From: an uncultured Pseudomonas sp.
GTDB lineage: Bacteria; Pseudomonadota; Gammaproteobacteria; Pseudomonadales; Pseudomonadaceae
Assembly: GCF_913774235.1 (NCBI RefSeq)
Contig: NZ_CAJYDW010000013.1
Coordinates: 1-64,000, forward strand
Length of the DNA stretch: 64,000 bases
Direction of reading: 5' to 3'
Below are positions 43,998-53,395 of this stretch, in pieces. Each line of letters opens with the position of its first letter. Within the stretch, counting starts at the first letter, position 1. A model generated the notes under the pieces. The model saw nothing but the letters and a program-made list of their open reading frames with translations. It did not search any database and was not told the DNA's origin. Made by a program: the position numbers and the translations under genes.

Positions 43998-46127
43998 TTA
44001 GGCCGGGATGGACTTGATCTTCGGCATCCGCGCCCAGCAACGGTGCTTGGCGATGGCAGCAAAAAAGTCCTGTTGCACCGCCTTGAAGTCGCTGCCGGTC
44101 AGCAGCGCCTCGTCGGGGCTCAGGTAGACCGCCTTGAGCAGCTGCTCGGCTTCGCCGGTCAGGGCGATGGCCTTGAGGTGCTTGTAGGCTTCCAGCAGGT
44201 AGTGCTTGATCACGCCGTCATCGAGCATGGCCTTGACGCTCTCGTCGCCACCCGGCACATAGACCGCGTCCAGCGCCACCGAAGGCATGCCCTCGGCCGA
44301 GCCGTCCACGGCGACTTCGCTGCCGTCGGCGGCCTTGACCGGGCCGGCGGTGGGGCCGAGCACCTTCACATGGGCGCCTTCGGCCTTGAGCGCTTGCTTG
44401 ATGGCGTCCACCTCGCTGGCGATGACGCCGTCACCCACCAACACCGCCACCTTGAAGCCCTTGATGTTACCGGACAGCAGATTGAGCTGGCTCAGCGCCG
44501 GCGACTTGTCGATGGAGATCTTGCGCGGTTGTACGGTGGGCGCGATGGGCGGGGTCACGCCGACCTTCTTGGCCACCTTCTGTGCCAGCTCCAGGTCGAT
44601 GTTGGCGAGGATCTCGTTGACCTGGCGCTCGCGAATCCACATCCGCTCGACCTTGCCCAGTTCGAAGCTGTAGGCATCGGCGACGTGGGCCTGCTCGGCT
44701 TCCGACAGGCTGTTGTAGAACAGTGTGGCCTGGGAGAAGTGGTCGCCGAAGGTCTCGCTACGCTCGCGCACCTTGTAGCCATCGATGCGCTCGTAGTAGC
44801 TCTCGAAGCCGCCATCCTGGGGCGCCGGCGGGGTTTCCTTGGGCCAGCCGCCGTCGATGGAGTTGGGCTCGTAGGAGGCGCGACCCTTGTCGATGGTCAT
44901 GCGGTACTTGGCGTCGCGCTGGCCATTGTGGTTCGGCACCACCGGGCGGTTGACCGGCAGTTCGTGGAAGTTCGGCCCACCGAGACGGCTGATCTGGGTG
45001 TCGGTGTAGGAGAACAACCGACCCTGCAACAGGGGGTCGTTGCTGAAGTCGATACCGGGCACGACATGGCCGGGGCAGAAGGCCACCTGCTCGGTCTCGG
45101 CGAAGTAGTTGTCCGGGTTGCGGTTGAGCACCAGCTTGCCCAGCGGGGTGATGGGCACCAGCTCCTCGGGAATGATCTTGGTGGCGTCGAGGATGTCCCA
45201 GTCGAACTTGTGCTCGTCTTCCTCGGGAATGATCTGTACGCCGAATTCCCACTCGGGATAGTCGCCGGCCTCGATGGCTTCCCAGAGGTCACGACGGTGG
45301 GCATCGGTATCCTTGCCGGCCAGCTTCTGGGCTTCGTCCCACACCAGGGAGCGCACGCCACCGGCGGGCTTGAGGTGGATCTTGACGAAGACGCCCTTGC
45401 CGGCGGTGTTGATCATGCGGAAGGTGTGGATGCCGAAGCCCTGCATGCTGCGCAGGTTCACCGGGATGGCGCGGTCGGTCATGGTCCAGAGCACCATGTG
45501 CGCCGACTCGGGCACCAGAGAGACGAAGTCCCAGAAGGTGTCGTGGGCGCTGCCGCCGGTGGGGATCTCGTTGTGCGGCTCGGGTTTCACCGCGTGGACG
45601 AAGTCGGGAAACTTGATGGCGTCTTGGATGAAGAAGACCGGCATGTTGTTGCCGACCATGTCCCAGTTGCCTTCCTCGGTGTAGAACTTGATGGCGAAGC
45701 CGCGCACGTCGCGCACCGTATCGCCTGAGCCGCGGGGGCCCTGAACGGTGGAGAAGCGGACGAACACCGGGGTCTGGTGGTTGGGGTCGCGGAACAGCGC
45801 GGCCTTGGTCAGGTCGGACCAGTCCTGGTAGGGCTGGAAGTAGCCGTAGGCACCGGTCCCGCGGGCATGGACGATACGCTCCGGGATGCGCTCGTGGTCG
45901 AAGTGGGTGATCTTCTCCCGCATGATGAAGTCTTCGAGCAGGGAAGGCCCGCGGGTGCCGGCGCGCAGCGAATTCTGGTTGTCGGCGATCTTCACGCCGT
46001 GATTGGTGCGCAGTGCCTGGCCGGTGGCATCGGAGCGGAATTGTTCCAGTTGCTCGGTTTTCTTCGAGGTGTTCTGGCGATCCAGGGTATCGGTACCGGC
46101 GAGTTCACTCTTGGGGGGCGTAGCCAT
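43998..46127 (-). CDS. katE: Catalase HPII (large-subunit, clade 2)
   Basis: A 709-residue cytoplasmic catalase that splits hydrogen peroxide. Distal heme His is H87 in [15 protein letters not shown]; the proximal Tyr is in [15 protein letters not shown]. The last 180 residues form the flavodoxin/class-I-GATase-like domain typical of large-subunit catalases ([23 protein letters not shown]). Regulation by stationary-phase sigma factor is usual for the family; no promoter was assigned. The gene stands alone and shares a terminator with ridA. Confidence 0.96.
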   Translation of the reverse strand: MATPPKSELAGTDTLDRQNTSKKTEQLEQFRSDATGQALRTNHGVKIADNQNSLRAGTRGPSLLEDFIMREKITHFDHERIPERIVHARGTGAYGYFQPYQDWSDLTKAALFRDPNHQTPVFVRFSTVQGPRGSGDTVRDVRGFAIKFYTEEGNWDMVGNNMPVFFIQDAIKFPDFVHAVKPEPHNEIPTGGSAHDTFWDFVSLVPESAHMVLWTMTDRAIPVNLRSMQGFGIHTFRMINTAGKGVFVKIHLKPAGGVRSLVWDEAQKLAGKDTDAHRRDLWEAIEAGDYPEWEFGVQIIPEEDEHKFDWDILDATKIIPEELVPITPLGKLVLNRNPDNYFAETEQVAFCPGHVVPGIDFSNDPLLQGRLFSYTDTQISRLGGPNFHELPVNRPVVPNHNGQRDAKYRMTIDKGRASYEPNSIDGGWPKETPPAPQDGGFESYYERIDGYKVRERSETFGDHFSQATLFYNSLSEAEQAHVADAYSFELGKVERMWIRERQVNEILANIDLELAQKVAKKVGVTPPIAPTVQPRKISIDKSPALSQLNLLSGNIKGFKVAVLVGDGVIASEVDAIKQALKAEGAHVKVLGPTAGPVKAADGSEVAVDGSAEGMPSVALDAVYVPGGDESVKAMLDDGVIKHYLLEAYKHLKAIALTGEAEQLLKAVYLSPDEALLTGSDFKAVQQDFFAAIAKHRCWARMPKIKSIPA

Positions 46128-46413
46128 GGAAAGTCCTCATCAGGCGCCTGGAAGGCGCTCTTTACGTCCCCTACGGAATGTGGGGCGAATTCAGGCAGTC
46201 CTGTAGTGACTAGCCGGTGCGAGCCGGTGTTCCGTTCAGATGGTACGAAGCGACGGGCTGTTTCCTTGGGCGCGGGATTCTCTCTGGCACTGGCCATATG
46301 CCTTTATGGGCTTAACATCCGATAACAAGTGCTAAGCAGATATAAGCGCGCACGTTAAACTGCGCGCCGGGATCACCCTCCTGTTGTCCGACGATACCCA
46401 CAAGGTTCTTCCA

Positions 46414-47421
46414 TTGATCGAATTCCATGCTGTCCACAAGACGTACCGCACGCGCGGTCGCGAGGTCGCGGCGCTCCAGCCGGTCGACCTGAGGATCGAA
46501 GCCGGCGAGATCTTCGGCCTGATCGGCCATTCCGGCGCGGGCAAGAGCACCCTTTTGCGCCTGATCAACCGTCTCGAAGCCCCCAGCGGCGGTCGCCTGC
46601 TGGTCGATGGCGCCGAGGTCACTGCCCTGGGCTCCACTGAGCTGCGCGACTTTCGTCGCCGTATCGGCATGATCTTCCAGCACTTCAATCTGCTCTCGTC
46701 CAAGACCGTGGCGGCCAACGTGGCCATGCCGCTGGAACTGGCCGGCGGGCGTTCGCGGGCGCAGATCGCCCAGCGTGTCGAGGAGTTGCTGGCACGGGTC
46801 GGCCTGTCCGACCAGGCGCGCAAGTATCCGGCGCAACTCTCCGGCGGCCAGAAGCAGCGCGTCGGCATCGCCCGCGCCCTGGCCACCGAGCCGAAGATCC
46901 TGCTCTGCGACGAGGCCACCAGCGCCCTCGACCCCCAGACCACCGCCCAGGTGCTGCAACTGCTCGCCGAGCTCAATCGCGAGCTGGGGCTGACCATCGT
47001 GCTGATCACCCACGAGATGGACGTGATCCGCCGCGTCTGCGATCGCGTCGCCGTGCTCGATGGCGGCGCCGTGGTGGAGCAGGGCGCCGTCGCCGATGTC
47101 TTCCTGCATCCGCAACATCCCACCACCCGTCGCTTCGTCTTCGAGGCCGAACACCAGGACGAAGCCGACCTGGCCGACGCCTATGCCCACGTCGAAGGCC
47201 GCATCCTGCGCCTGACCTTCCGCGGCGAAGCCACCTATGCACCGCTCCTGGGCCACGTCGCCCGCGAGACCGGTGTGGACTACAGCATTCTCGGCGGTCG
47301 CATCGACCGCATCCGGGACGAGCCCTATGGCCAGCTCACCATCGCCCTGGTGGGCGGTGACCTGGATGCCGCCCTGGCTCGCTTCCAGGCCGCCGACGTC
47401 ACCGTGGAGGTCCTGCGCTGA
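46414..47421 (+). CDS. metN: MetN, D/L-methionine ABC transporter ATPase
   Basis: A 335-residue ATPase of the MetNIQ importer. The frame is open from 46384, but the TTG at 46414 gives the family start ([12 protein letters not shown]), has AAGG eight bases upstream, and gives the same length as P. aeruginosa MetN as I recall it. Walker A is GHSGAGKST (residues 38-46), the signature LSGGQKQR and Walker B LLCDEAT are intact, and a C-terminal NIL domain (about 265-335) provides methionine-dependent inhibition. Use of a TTG start is unusual but well supported. It overlaps metI by one base. Confidence 0.92.
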   Translation: MIEFHAVHKTYRTRGREVAALQPVDLRIEAGEIFGLIGHSGAGKSTLLRLINRLEAPSGGRLLVDGAEVTALGSTELRDFRRRIGMIFQHFNLLSSKTVAANVAMPLELAGGRSRAQIAQRVEELLARVGLSDQARKYPAQLSGGQKQRVGIARALATEPKILLCDEATSALDPQTTAQVLQLLAELNRELGLTIVLITHEMDVIRRVCDRVAVLDGGAVVEQGAVADVFLHPQHPTTRRFVFEAEHQDEADLADAYAHVEGRILRLTFRGEATYAPLLGHVARETGVDYSILGGRIDRIRDEPYGQLTIALVGGDLDAALARFQAADVTVEVLR

Positions 47422-48086
47422 TGGACGAACTCTTCACCAACATCGACTGGGCCGAGATCGGGCAGGCGACCCAGGACACCCTGGCCATGCTCGGCTGGTC
47501 CATGCTCTTCACCCTGATCCTCGGGCTGCCGCTGGGCGTGCTGCTGTTTCTCACCAGCCGCCGCCAGCTGCTGGAGCAACCGCTGGTCTACGGCATCCTC
47601 TCCTTCGTGGTCAATGTGCTGCGCTCGGTGCCCTTCATCATCCTGCTGATCCTGATGATCCCCATCACGGTCTGGCTGATCGGCACCTCCCTGGGCGTCG
47701 AGGGCGCCATTCCGCCGCTGGTGGTGGGCGCCGCGCCCTTCTTCGCCCGGCTGGTGGAGACCGCCCTGCGCGAGGTCGACCGCGGCATCATCGAGGCCAC
47801 CCAGGCCATGGGCGCCAGCCTCTGGCAGATCGTCACCCGTACGCTGTTGCCCGAGGCCCTGCCGGGGCTGATCGCGGCCACCACCGTCACCGCCATCGCC
47901 CTGGTGTCCTACACCGCCATGGCCGGGGTGATCGGCGGCGGCGGCCTGGGTGACCTGGCCATTCGTTTCGGCTACCAGCGCTTCCAGACCGACGTCATGG
48001 TGGTCACGGTGCTCTTGCTGCTGGTGCTGGTCCAGGTACTGCAGATGGTCGGCGATAGGCTCGTCGCCCATTTCAGTCGTCGTTGA
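47421..48086 (+). CDS. metI: MetI, methionine ABC transporter permease
   Basis: A 221-residue inner-membrane permease with five to six helices and the EAA loop (IEATQAMGASLWQIVTRTLLPEALPG). It partners MetN and the MetQ binding proteins to import methionine. The ATG overlaps the metN stop (TGATG). metQ follows after a 33-bp gap with its own ribosome site. Confidence 0.94.
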   Translation: MDELFTNIDWAEIGQATQDTLAMLGWSMLFTLILGLPLGVLLFLTSRRQLLEQPLVYGILSFVVNVLRSVPFIILLILMIPITVWLIGTSLGVEGAIPPLVVGAAPFFARLVETALREVDRGIIEATQAMGASLWQIVTRTLLPEALPGLIAATTVTAIALVSYTAMAGVIGGGGLGDLAIRFGYQRFQTDVMVVTVLLLLVLVQVLQMVGDRLVAHFSRR

Positions 48087-48119
48087 TCCCACCCGAAGGT
48101 CCATACAAGGAAAATCCAG

Positions 48120-48908
48120 ATGTCGCTGAAACGTACCCTGCTGTCCCTGGCCTTCGGCCTGGGTGTCGCCACCGCCGCCCAGGCCGCCGAGACCCTGACC
48201 GTCGCGGTCAATCCGGTTCCCCACGCGGAGATCCTGGAATTCATCAAGCCGCAGCTGGCCAAGGAAGGCGTGGACCTCAAGATCAAGGTCTTCACCGACT
48301 ACATCCAGCCGGATCGCCAGACCGATCAGAAGCAGGTGGATGCCAACTACTTCCAGACCAAGCCCTATTACGCCAGCTACAAGAAGAGCAATCCGAGCAG
48401 CGACCAGGTGCCGGTAGTGGCGGTGCACGTCGAGCCCTTCGGTGCCTATTCGCAGAAGATCAAGGACATCAAGGAGCTCAAGGACGGCGCCACCGTGGCC
48501 ATTCCCAACGACCCGAGCAACTCCGGTCGCGCGCTGCTGCTGATCGCCAAGCAGGGCCTGATCACCCTCAAGGACCCGAGCAACGTCACCGCCACCCCGC
48601 GGGACATCGCCGAGAATCCCAAGCACCTGAAGTTCAAGGAGCTGGAAGCCGCGACTCTGCCGCGTGTGCTGAACCAGGTCGATCTGGCGCTGATCAACGC
48701 CAACTACGCCCTGGAAGCCAAGCTGGTGCCGACCAAGGACGCTATCTTCATCGAAAGCGGCGAGTCGCCCTACGCCAACCTGCTCTACACCCGTGCCGAC
48801 AAGGCCAACGACCCGGCCATCCAGAAGCTGGCCAAGGCCCTGACCACCCCCGAGGTGAAGCAATTCATCGAGAAGAAGTATCAGGGCGCCGTCGTTCCCG
48901 CCTTTTAA
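48120..48908 (+). CDS. metQ: MetQ, methionine-binding protein (first copy)
   Basis: A 262-residue NlpA-family substrate-binding protein with a signal peptide ending AAQA (about residue 22) and no lipobox Cys, so it is soluble in the periplasm rather than a lipoprotein as in E. coli. NPVPHAEILEFIKPQLAKEG and VLNQVDLALINANYALEA are family motifs. A strong AAGGA site precedes the ATG. A paralogous gene follows 68 bp downstream. Confidence 0.93.
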   Translation: MSLKRTLLSLAFGLGVATAAQAAETLTVAVNPVPHAEILEFIKPQLAKEGVDLKIKVFTDYIQPDRQTDQKQVDANYFQTKPYYASYKKSNPSSDQVPVVAVHVEPFGAYSQKIKDIKELKDGATVAIPNDPSNSGRALLLIAKQGLITLKDPSNVTATPRDIAENPKHLKFKELEAATLPRVLNQVDLALINANYALEAKLVPTKDAIFIESGESPYANLLYTRADKANDPAIQKLAKALTTPEVKQFIEKKYQGAVVPAF

Positions 48909-48976
48909 GCCTCTGCTCCACTGCCGTCGACGCCCGCAGAGGCGCCGACGGTTCCACCCCGTTCTAGGAAACTGCC

Positions 48977-49753
48977 ATGAAGAAACTGCTCGCCACCGCT
49001 GCCCTGCTGGCCGCCAGCCTGACCGCCCACGCCGCCGAGACCCTCAGCGTCGCCGCCACCCCGGTGCCCCACGCCGAGATCCTTGAATTCGTCAAACCCC
49101 AACTGGCCAAGGAAGGGGTGGACCTGCAGATCAAGGTCTTCACCGACTACGTGCAGCCCAACCTGCAGGTGGCCCAGAAGCGTCTGGACGCCAACTTCTT
49201 CCAGCACCAGCCCTACCTGGACGAATTCAACAAGAGCCGCGGTACCGACCTGGTGACCGTCGCCCAGGTGCATGTCGAGCCCTTCGGCATCTACTCGCAA
49301 AAGATCAAGAAGCTCGACGAACTGCGCGAAGGCGCCGTCGTGGCCATCCCCAGCGACGCCACCAACGGCGGCCGTGCCCTGCTGCTGCTGGAAAAGGCCG
49401 GGCTGATCAAGCTCAAGAACAGCGCCAACATCCTCGCCACGCCCAAGGACATCGCCGAGAATCCGAAGAAGCTCAAGTTCAAGGAGCTGGAAGCCGCGAC
49501 CCTGCCGCGGGTGCTGAACCAGGTCGACCTGGCGCTGATCAACACCAACTACGCTCTGGAAGCCAAGCTCAATCCGACCCAGGACGCCCTGCTGCTGGAA
49601 GGCAAGGAATCGCCCTACGCCAACATCCTGGTCGCCCGTCCGGACAACAAGGACAGCGATGCCGTGCAGAAGCTGGCCAAGGCGCTGAACACCCCGGCGG
49701 TGAAGCAATTCATCGAAGAGAAGTACAAGGGCGCCGTGGTGCCGGCGTTCTGA
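48977..49753 (+). CDS. MetQ-like methionine-binding protein (second, tandem copy)
   Basis: A 258-residue paralogue of the upstream MetQ with the same order of motifs (TPVPHAEILEFVKPQLAKEG, VLNQVDLALINTNYALEA) but clear divergence in between. It has a signal peptide ending AHA and no lipobox. It uses the same MetNI, by position, and may differ in ligand (D- or L-methionine, formyl-methionine, sulfoxide) or affinity; that is inference. A perfect 19-bp-stem terminator follows. Confidence 0.9.
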   Translation: MKKLLATAALLAASLTAHAAETLSVAATPVPHAEILEFVKPQLAKEGVDLQIKVFTDYVQPNLQVAQKRLDANFFQHQPYLDEFNKSRGTDLVTVAQVHVEPFGIYSQKIKKLDELREGAVVAIPSDATNGGRALLLLEKAGLIKLKNSANILATPKDIAENPKKLKFKELEAATLPRVLNQVDLALINTNYALEAKLNPTQDALLLEGKESPYANILVARPDNKDSDAVQKLAKALNTPAVKQFIEEKYKGAVVPAF

Positions 49754-49760
49754 GCTTTGC

Positions 49761-49803
49761 CACCATAGAAAACGCCGGCCTTGCGCCGGCGTTTTCTATG
49801 GTG
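49761..49803. terminator. Bidirectional terminator after the met operon
   Basis: A perfect 19-bp stem (centre GAAAACGCCGGC-cttgc-GCCGGCGTTTTC) with a five-base loop. T-rich tracts lie within both arms, so it can stop the met operon and the convergent gene at 49820. Confidence 0.9.
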
Positions 49804-49819
49804 AATGGGCAGGGCCGGG

Positions 49820-50323
49820 TCATTTGAACCAGCTACTCGCCTCTTTTTCCCGCGCAGCGCCTTCGCTCTGCATCAGAGTCTTGGCGCCTTCGGACAGATT
49901 GCGGTTGGCGTCAGCCCGCGACTGGATCTCATCGGTGCGCGCCGCTTCCCCGTGCAGCTCCTGGTCGATGAATTCGCCGCTGCGCTCGGTACGGGTCTTG
50001 AGCTGGGTGAGACGAAGCTTGCGCTCCTCGATATCCAGGCGACGCAACTCATCTTCGTAAACCTGTTCACGGCGCTTGTCGGCGCGGCGCTCGGCTTCGC
50101 GGGAGGCGCGTGCGGCTTCGATACGCCGCTTTTCGGCCAGCCAGTGATCGTACTCCCACTGCCAGGCCGCCTGCTGCTCGCGCAGGCGGTATTCCCACTC
50201 GGCGCGGCGTTCGGCTTGCTGGCCCAGCTCGGCTTGACGCACGGTGTCGATTTGGGTCTGTAAGTCGGCGGCTGTGGCGGTCGTCACCAGCAGCAGGGCT
50301 GCAATCAAGAGAAAGGCACGCAT
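49820..50323 (-). CDS. Exported charged coiled-coil protein (DUF5384-like)
   Basis: A 167-residue periplasmic protein: signal peptide of about 18 residues (cleavage after TATA), then an almost entirely helical, Glu/Arg/Gln-rich chain predicted by eye to be a long coiled coil (residues 25-130). There are no cysteines or enzyme motifs. It resembles proteins annotated DUF5384. The gene lies nine bp after the lipoprotein gene at 50333, so the two are probably co-expressed in the envelope. Function unknown. Confidence 0.75.
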   Translation of the reverse strand: MRAFLLIAALLLVTTATAADLQTQIDTVRQAELGQQAERRAEWEYRLREQQAAWQWEYDHWLAEKRRIEAARASREAERRADKRREQVYEDELRRLDIEERKLRLTQLKTRTERSGEFIDQELHGEAARTDEIQSRADANRNLSEGAKTLMQSEGAAREKEASSWFK

Positions 50324-50332
50324 GTCTTACTC

Positions 50333-50845
50333 CTACCTGGCGACAGGACAGGTGGCATTGGGCTGGATTCGCGTTTCCGTAGGCGAGGAAGCCACCATGA
50401 TCGCCGTGCCCGGCGCGAACTGGCAGGGTAGGCCGACCTGGGCCGAGTTGAAGGTCTCGCCGGCGTCGGCATAGGTGATGGAGACGCCATCGACCAGGCG
50501 GGTGTGGGGCAGCACCGAACCGCCGGCCGCGCCGAGCGCTCCGCCGCCTATACCGCCCAGCATCCCGCCGCCCGCACCACCCAGGCTGTTGCCCAGCACG
50601 GCGCCCGTCACCACCCCCAGCAGGGCGCCGATCAGTTGGGTGTTTTGCTGGGAACTGGTGTCGTTGACTTCGATCTTCGCCGGCAGGATGGCTAGGATGT
50701 TGACCGTTCTCGCCAACTGTCGGGCATTCACCTGATTCACGGTGTAGACATTGGATGCGTAGTTGTCGGCATTCGGGGTCTGGCAGCCGCTCAGGCTTGC
50801 CAGAGCCATGACAAGACCCGTGATTCCCCATCCTTTGTACTGCAT
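50333..50845 (-). CDS. Glycine-zipper outer-membrane lipoprotein (SlyB-like)
   Basis: A 170-residue lipoprotein: signal peptide with lipobox LSGC near residue 20, and a glycine-zipper stretch (LGNSLGGAGGGMLGGIGGG) as in SlyB/Pcp proteins, followed by a small beta-rich domain. Of two close ATGs, the one at 50845 is preferred because AAGGA lies seven bases upstream; the ATG two codons earlier is too close to it. Possible role in envelope stress or outer-membrane integrity by analogy. Co-directional with the coiled-coil gene at 49820. Confidence 0.8.
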   Translation of the reverse strand: MQYKGWGITGLVMALASLSGCQTPNADNYASNVYTVNQVNARQLARTVNILAILPAKIEVNDTSSQQNTQLIGALLGVVTGAVLGNSLGGAGGGMLGGIGGGALGAAGGSVLPHTRLVDGVSITYADAGETFNSAQVGLPCQFAPGTAIMVASSPTETRIQPNATCPVAR

Positions 50846-51038
50846 GAGCATTTCCTTATGAGCGCCAGCAAGAGCGCCGGAGCCTGGTGTTCCGGCGTGA
50901 CGATACGTCCAGGGACAGATGGGAAAGGAAAAGGGGGGACTAAGAGGGGGAACGTCCGTTTCTCTTTACGCCTGTCCTGACTGTGAACAGGTTAACAGAT
51001 GGGGTCGTCTAGGCAGCGTCAGCACATTGAAAATTACG

Positions 51039-52199
51039 TCAACCCACCGCGGCCGGCACGCTCCCCCGGCGCCCGATGATCACCAGCAGCACCGCCGCTC
51101 CTATCGCCATCAGCAGCGGCAGGGCATGGCCGGTGAGCCACTGGCTGGCGGCGCCGGTGAGCAGCGGGCCGACCAGGCAGCCGAGGCCCCAGAGCTGGGC
51201 GATGCAGGCATTGGCGCGGACCAGTTCGGCGTCGCGGTAGCGCTCGCCCACCAGGATCAGCGCCAGGGTGAATAACCCGCCCGCAGTGGCACCGAACAGC
51301 ACCAGCAGGGGCCAGACGCCGAAGGTGTGCAGCAGCGCCGGTAGCGCCAGGCTGACCGCCAGCAGTCCCAGGGCGCAGCCGAGGAACAGCCCCTGGCGTG
51401 AAAGACGGTCGGCGAGCAGGCCCAGGGGAAGCTGCAGCAGGGCATCGCCCACCACCACGGCGCTGACCATGTATAGCGCCAGTTGCTGACCGAAGCCCTG
51501 GTTGAGGGCATAGACCGGCAGCAGGGTGAGGATCATCGCCTCGAAGCAGGCGAACAGTGCCACGGCCCAGGCGATGGCCGGGGCGCCGCGGCAGAAATCC
51601 AGCAGCGCTCGCCAGGCCGCGGTATGGCCGCCCGCGGCCGGCGCGCCCTGGCGACCGAGCAGCAGGGCGGCACCGCCGAGCATGAGCAGGGCGCCGAGCC
51701 AGAAGCCCTGATCGCCTTCGGTACCCAGCACGCCGAGCAGCAGCGGACCGGCCAGCTGGCTCAGGGCGTAGGCGCTGCCGTAGAGGGCCACCAGCCGGCC
51801 GCGCCAGTGATCGGTGATGACCTGGTTCATCCAGCTCTCGCCGAGCACGAAGACCAGGGTGAGGATGGCGCCCAGGGCCAGGCGCAGGAGCAGCCACAGG
51901 GCATAGCTGGGCAGCAGCGACAGCAGGATCAGCGAGCCGGCGCCGCTCACCAGGCACAGCTGCATCAGCCGTGGCGTGCCGACCCAGGTGGCGAGGCGGC
52001 CGGCCAGGCTGGCGCCGGTGAGGATGCCGATGGCCGGGGCCGCGGCCATGACGCCGATGGCGAAGCTGCCGTAGCCCCAGCTTTCCAGGCGCAGCGACAC
52101 CAGGGGCATCGACAGGCCGATGGCCAGCCCTACGCTGATGACGCTGCCCAGCACGGCGAAATAGATGGCCCAGGGCATAGGCGCGGATGAAGTACTCAT
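51039..52199 (-). CDS. MFS transporter (YcaD-like)
   Basis: A 386-residue carrier with about twelve helices. The [17 protein letters not shown] loop between helices 2 and 3 and [20 protein letters not shown] in the second half are MFS motifs; the overall pattern resembles YcaD and other sugar- or drug-efflux-like carriers. Substrate cannot be read from sequence. It is a single gene, divergent from the rubredoxin gene. Confidence 0.82.
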   Translation of the reverse strand: MSTSSAPMPWAIYFAVLGSVISVGLAIGLSMPLVSLRLESWGYGSFAIGVMAAAPAIGILTGASLAGRLATWVGTPRLMQLCLVSGAGSLILLSLLPSYALWLLLRLALGAILTLVFVLGESWMNQVITDHWRGRLVALYGSAYALSQLAGPLLLGVLGTEGDQGFWLGALLMLGGAALLLGRQGAPAAGGHTAAWRALLDFCRGAPAIAWAVALFACFEAMILTLLPVYALNQGFGQQLALYMVSAVVVGDALLQLPLGLLADRLSRQGLFLGCALGLLAVSLALPALLHTFGVWPLLVLFGATAGGLFTLALILVGERYRDAELVRANACIAQLWGLGCLVGPLLTGAASQWLTGHALPLLMAIGAAVLLVIIGRRGSVPAAVG

Positions 52200-52337
52200 G
52201 GGCTCAGCTTATCTGAAGACAGCGGGTCGCCGGCTATGGAGCCTTGGCTGCTCGTGCGGGTTCCGGCGCGGTTGGCCTTTGCCGGGCTTTCGCGTAGCGT
52301 GCGCCCTACCGGAAGCTGGATGAGAGACAGACAGAAA

Positions 52338-52505
52338 ATGCGCAAATGGCAATGCATCGTATGCGGCTATATCTACGATGAGGCCCAGGGCTGGCCCGAT
52401 GACGGCATCGCCCCCGGCACCCGCTGGGAAGACGTACCGGAAGACTGGCTCTGCCCGGATTGTGGCGTGGGCAAGGCTGACTTCGAGATGATCGAAATCG
52501 GCTGA
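52338..52505 (+). CDS. rubA: Rubredoxin
   Basis: A 55-residue iron protein with C6-x2-C9 and C39-x2-C42 ([24 protein letters not shown]) that hold a single Fe. It carries electrons, typically from rubredoxin reductase to an alkane hydroxylase or other oxidase. The frame is open from 52236 but the ATG at 52338 gives the normal length. No reductase or hydroxylase gene is next to it here. Confidence 0.95.
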   Translation: MRKWQCIVCGYIYDEAQGWPDDGIAPGTRWEDVPEDWLCPDCGVGKADFEMIEIG

Positions 52506-52555
52506 TCCCGCATCGCCGGGTCCTGTTGGTAATAACTAGTAATAAAGAGCAACAA

Positions 52556-52583
52556 AAAAGGCATCGCGAGAGCGATGCCTTTT
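52556..52583. terminator. Bidirectional terminator between rubA and the HU gene
   Basis: AAAAGGCATCGC-gaga-GCGATGCCTTTT forms a 12-bp stem with A- and T-rich ends, serving both convergent genes. Confidence 0.88.
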
Positions 52584-52614
52584 GGCTGTAGCGGCCATCC
52601 CTGCCACGCGATTC

Positions 52615-52890
52615 TCAGCCTTCGATGCTGTCCTTCAGTGCCTTGCCGGGCTTGAACGCCACCGTATTGCTCGCCCGGATCTTGACCGGCTCGCCGGTCT
52701 GGGGATTCTTCCCCATGCGGGCGCCACGGTGACGCGGCAGGAAGGTACCGAAGCCGACCAGCGTCACGCTGTCCTTGCGGTGCAGCGCGTTCGCGATCTC
52801 GTCCAACAGCGTATTGAGCACGGTGTTGGCTTGTTCCTTTGGAAGTCCGACTTTTTCAGCGATCACAGTTGCCAGTTCTGGCTTGCGCAT
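52615..52890 (-). CDS. HU family DNA-binding protein
   Basis: A 91-residue histone-like protein that bends DNA. From the ATG at 52890 (GAGAGG five bases upstream) it reads MRKPELATVIAEKVGL and contains GFGTFLPRHRGARMGKNPQTGE, the HU beta-arm signature, and ends with AFKPGKALKD. The longer open frame to 53040 is not used. It differs from HupB and IHF in the arm; a similar HU gene lies near rubredoxin genes in P. aeruginosa, as I recall. Confidence 0.93.
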   Translation of the reverse strand: MRKPELATVIAEKVGLPKEQANTVLNTLLDEIANALHRKDSVTLVGFGTFLPRHRGARMGKNPQTGEPVKIRASNTVAFKPGKALKDSIEG

Positions 52891-53040
52891 AACTACCTCT
52901 CGTGGAGTCATTTTTAGCCGTGCGGGCCTCGCATGGCTCTCCTGGCAAAGCGATTCCCCCAAGGTAGAGGGTGGCCCGACACCAATAACGTTGGTGCGAC
53001 AAAAGTCGAACCAGATAGCGTTATAAGGCAAAGCACGCAC

Positions 53041-53360
53041 AAGCGAAAGTTAATTAGCAGACTATTAGCCGTTGGTAGGATGACTGATCATTTCTTCGCC
53101 AACTGTGCGGCATTCCAGGCACTATTAGTGGACGAAATGTCCACCGTTCGGCGGATCAGGGTGGTTCGGCGTTTGACTGCGGTGGCTCTAGATGGCTGCT
53201 GTGCGTGGCCGCCAGGGGAATTCCAGGATGGTGGACTCGTGCTGGGCGGGACGACCGCCGGGGCGAGGGGCCGAGGCGTGGCATGAATGAACGGCGCGAT
53301 GGGAGCGATGGCGAAGCGCCAGGCGCACCTGGCGGCCGAGGCATGCCGTCCGGAGGAAGG
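53041..53360. other. Intergenic region without a credible gene
   Basis: Between the HU gene and the SulP gene. The left part is AT-richer and should hold the HU promoter (minus strand). One small palindrome, GTGGAC-gaaat-GTCCAC (53128-53144), could be a regulator site. Short open frames here lack good starts or similarity and are left out. Confidence 0.5.
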
Positions 53361-53389
53361 CGCTGGAGCGTCCTGGGGACGCTCCAGCG
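53361..53389 (-). terminator. Hairpin downstream of the SulP gene
   Basis: CGCTGGAGCGTCC-tgg-GGACGCTCCAGCG, a 13-bp stem with a three-base loop, six bp beyond the SulP stop. No U-run. Confidence 0.6.
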
Positions 53390-53395
53390 TGGCGG

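Noticed and set aside
47325-48863. Minus-strand open frame of 512 codons across metI and metQ
   Set aside because: Antisense shadow of well-identified transporter genes with Gln/Asp/Gly-rich translation.
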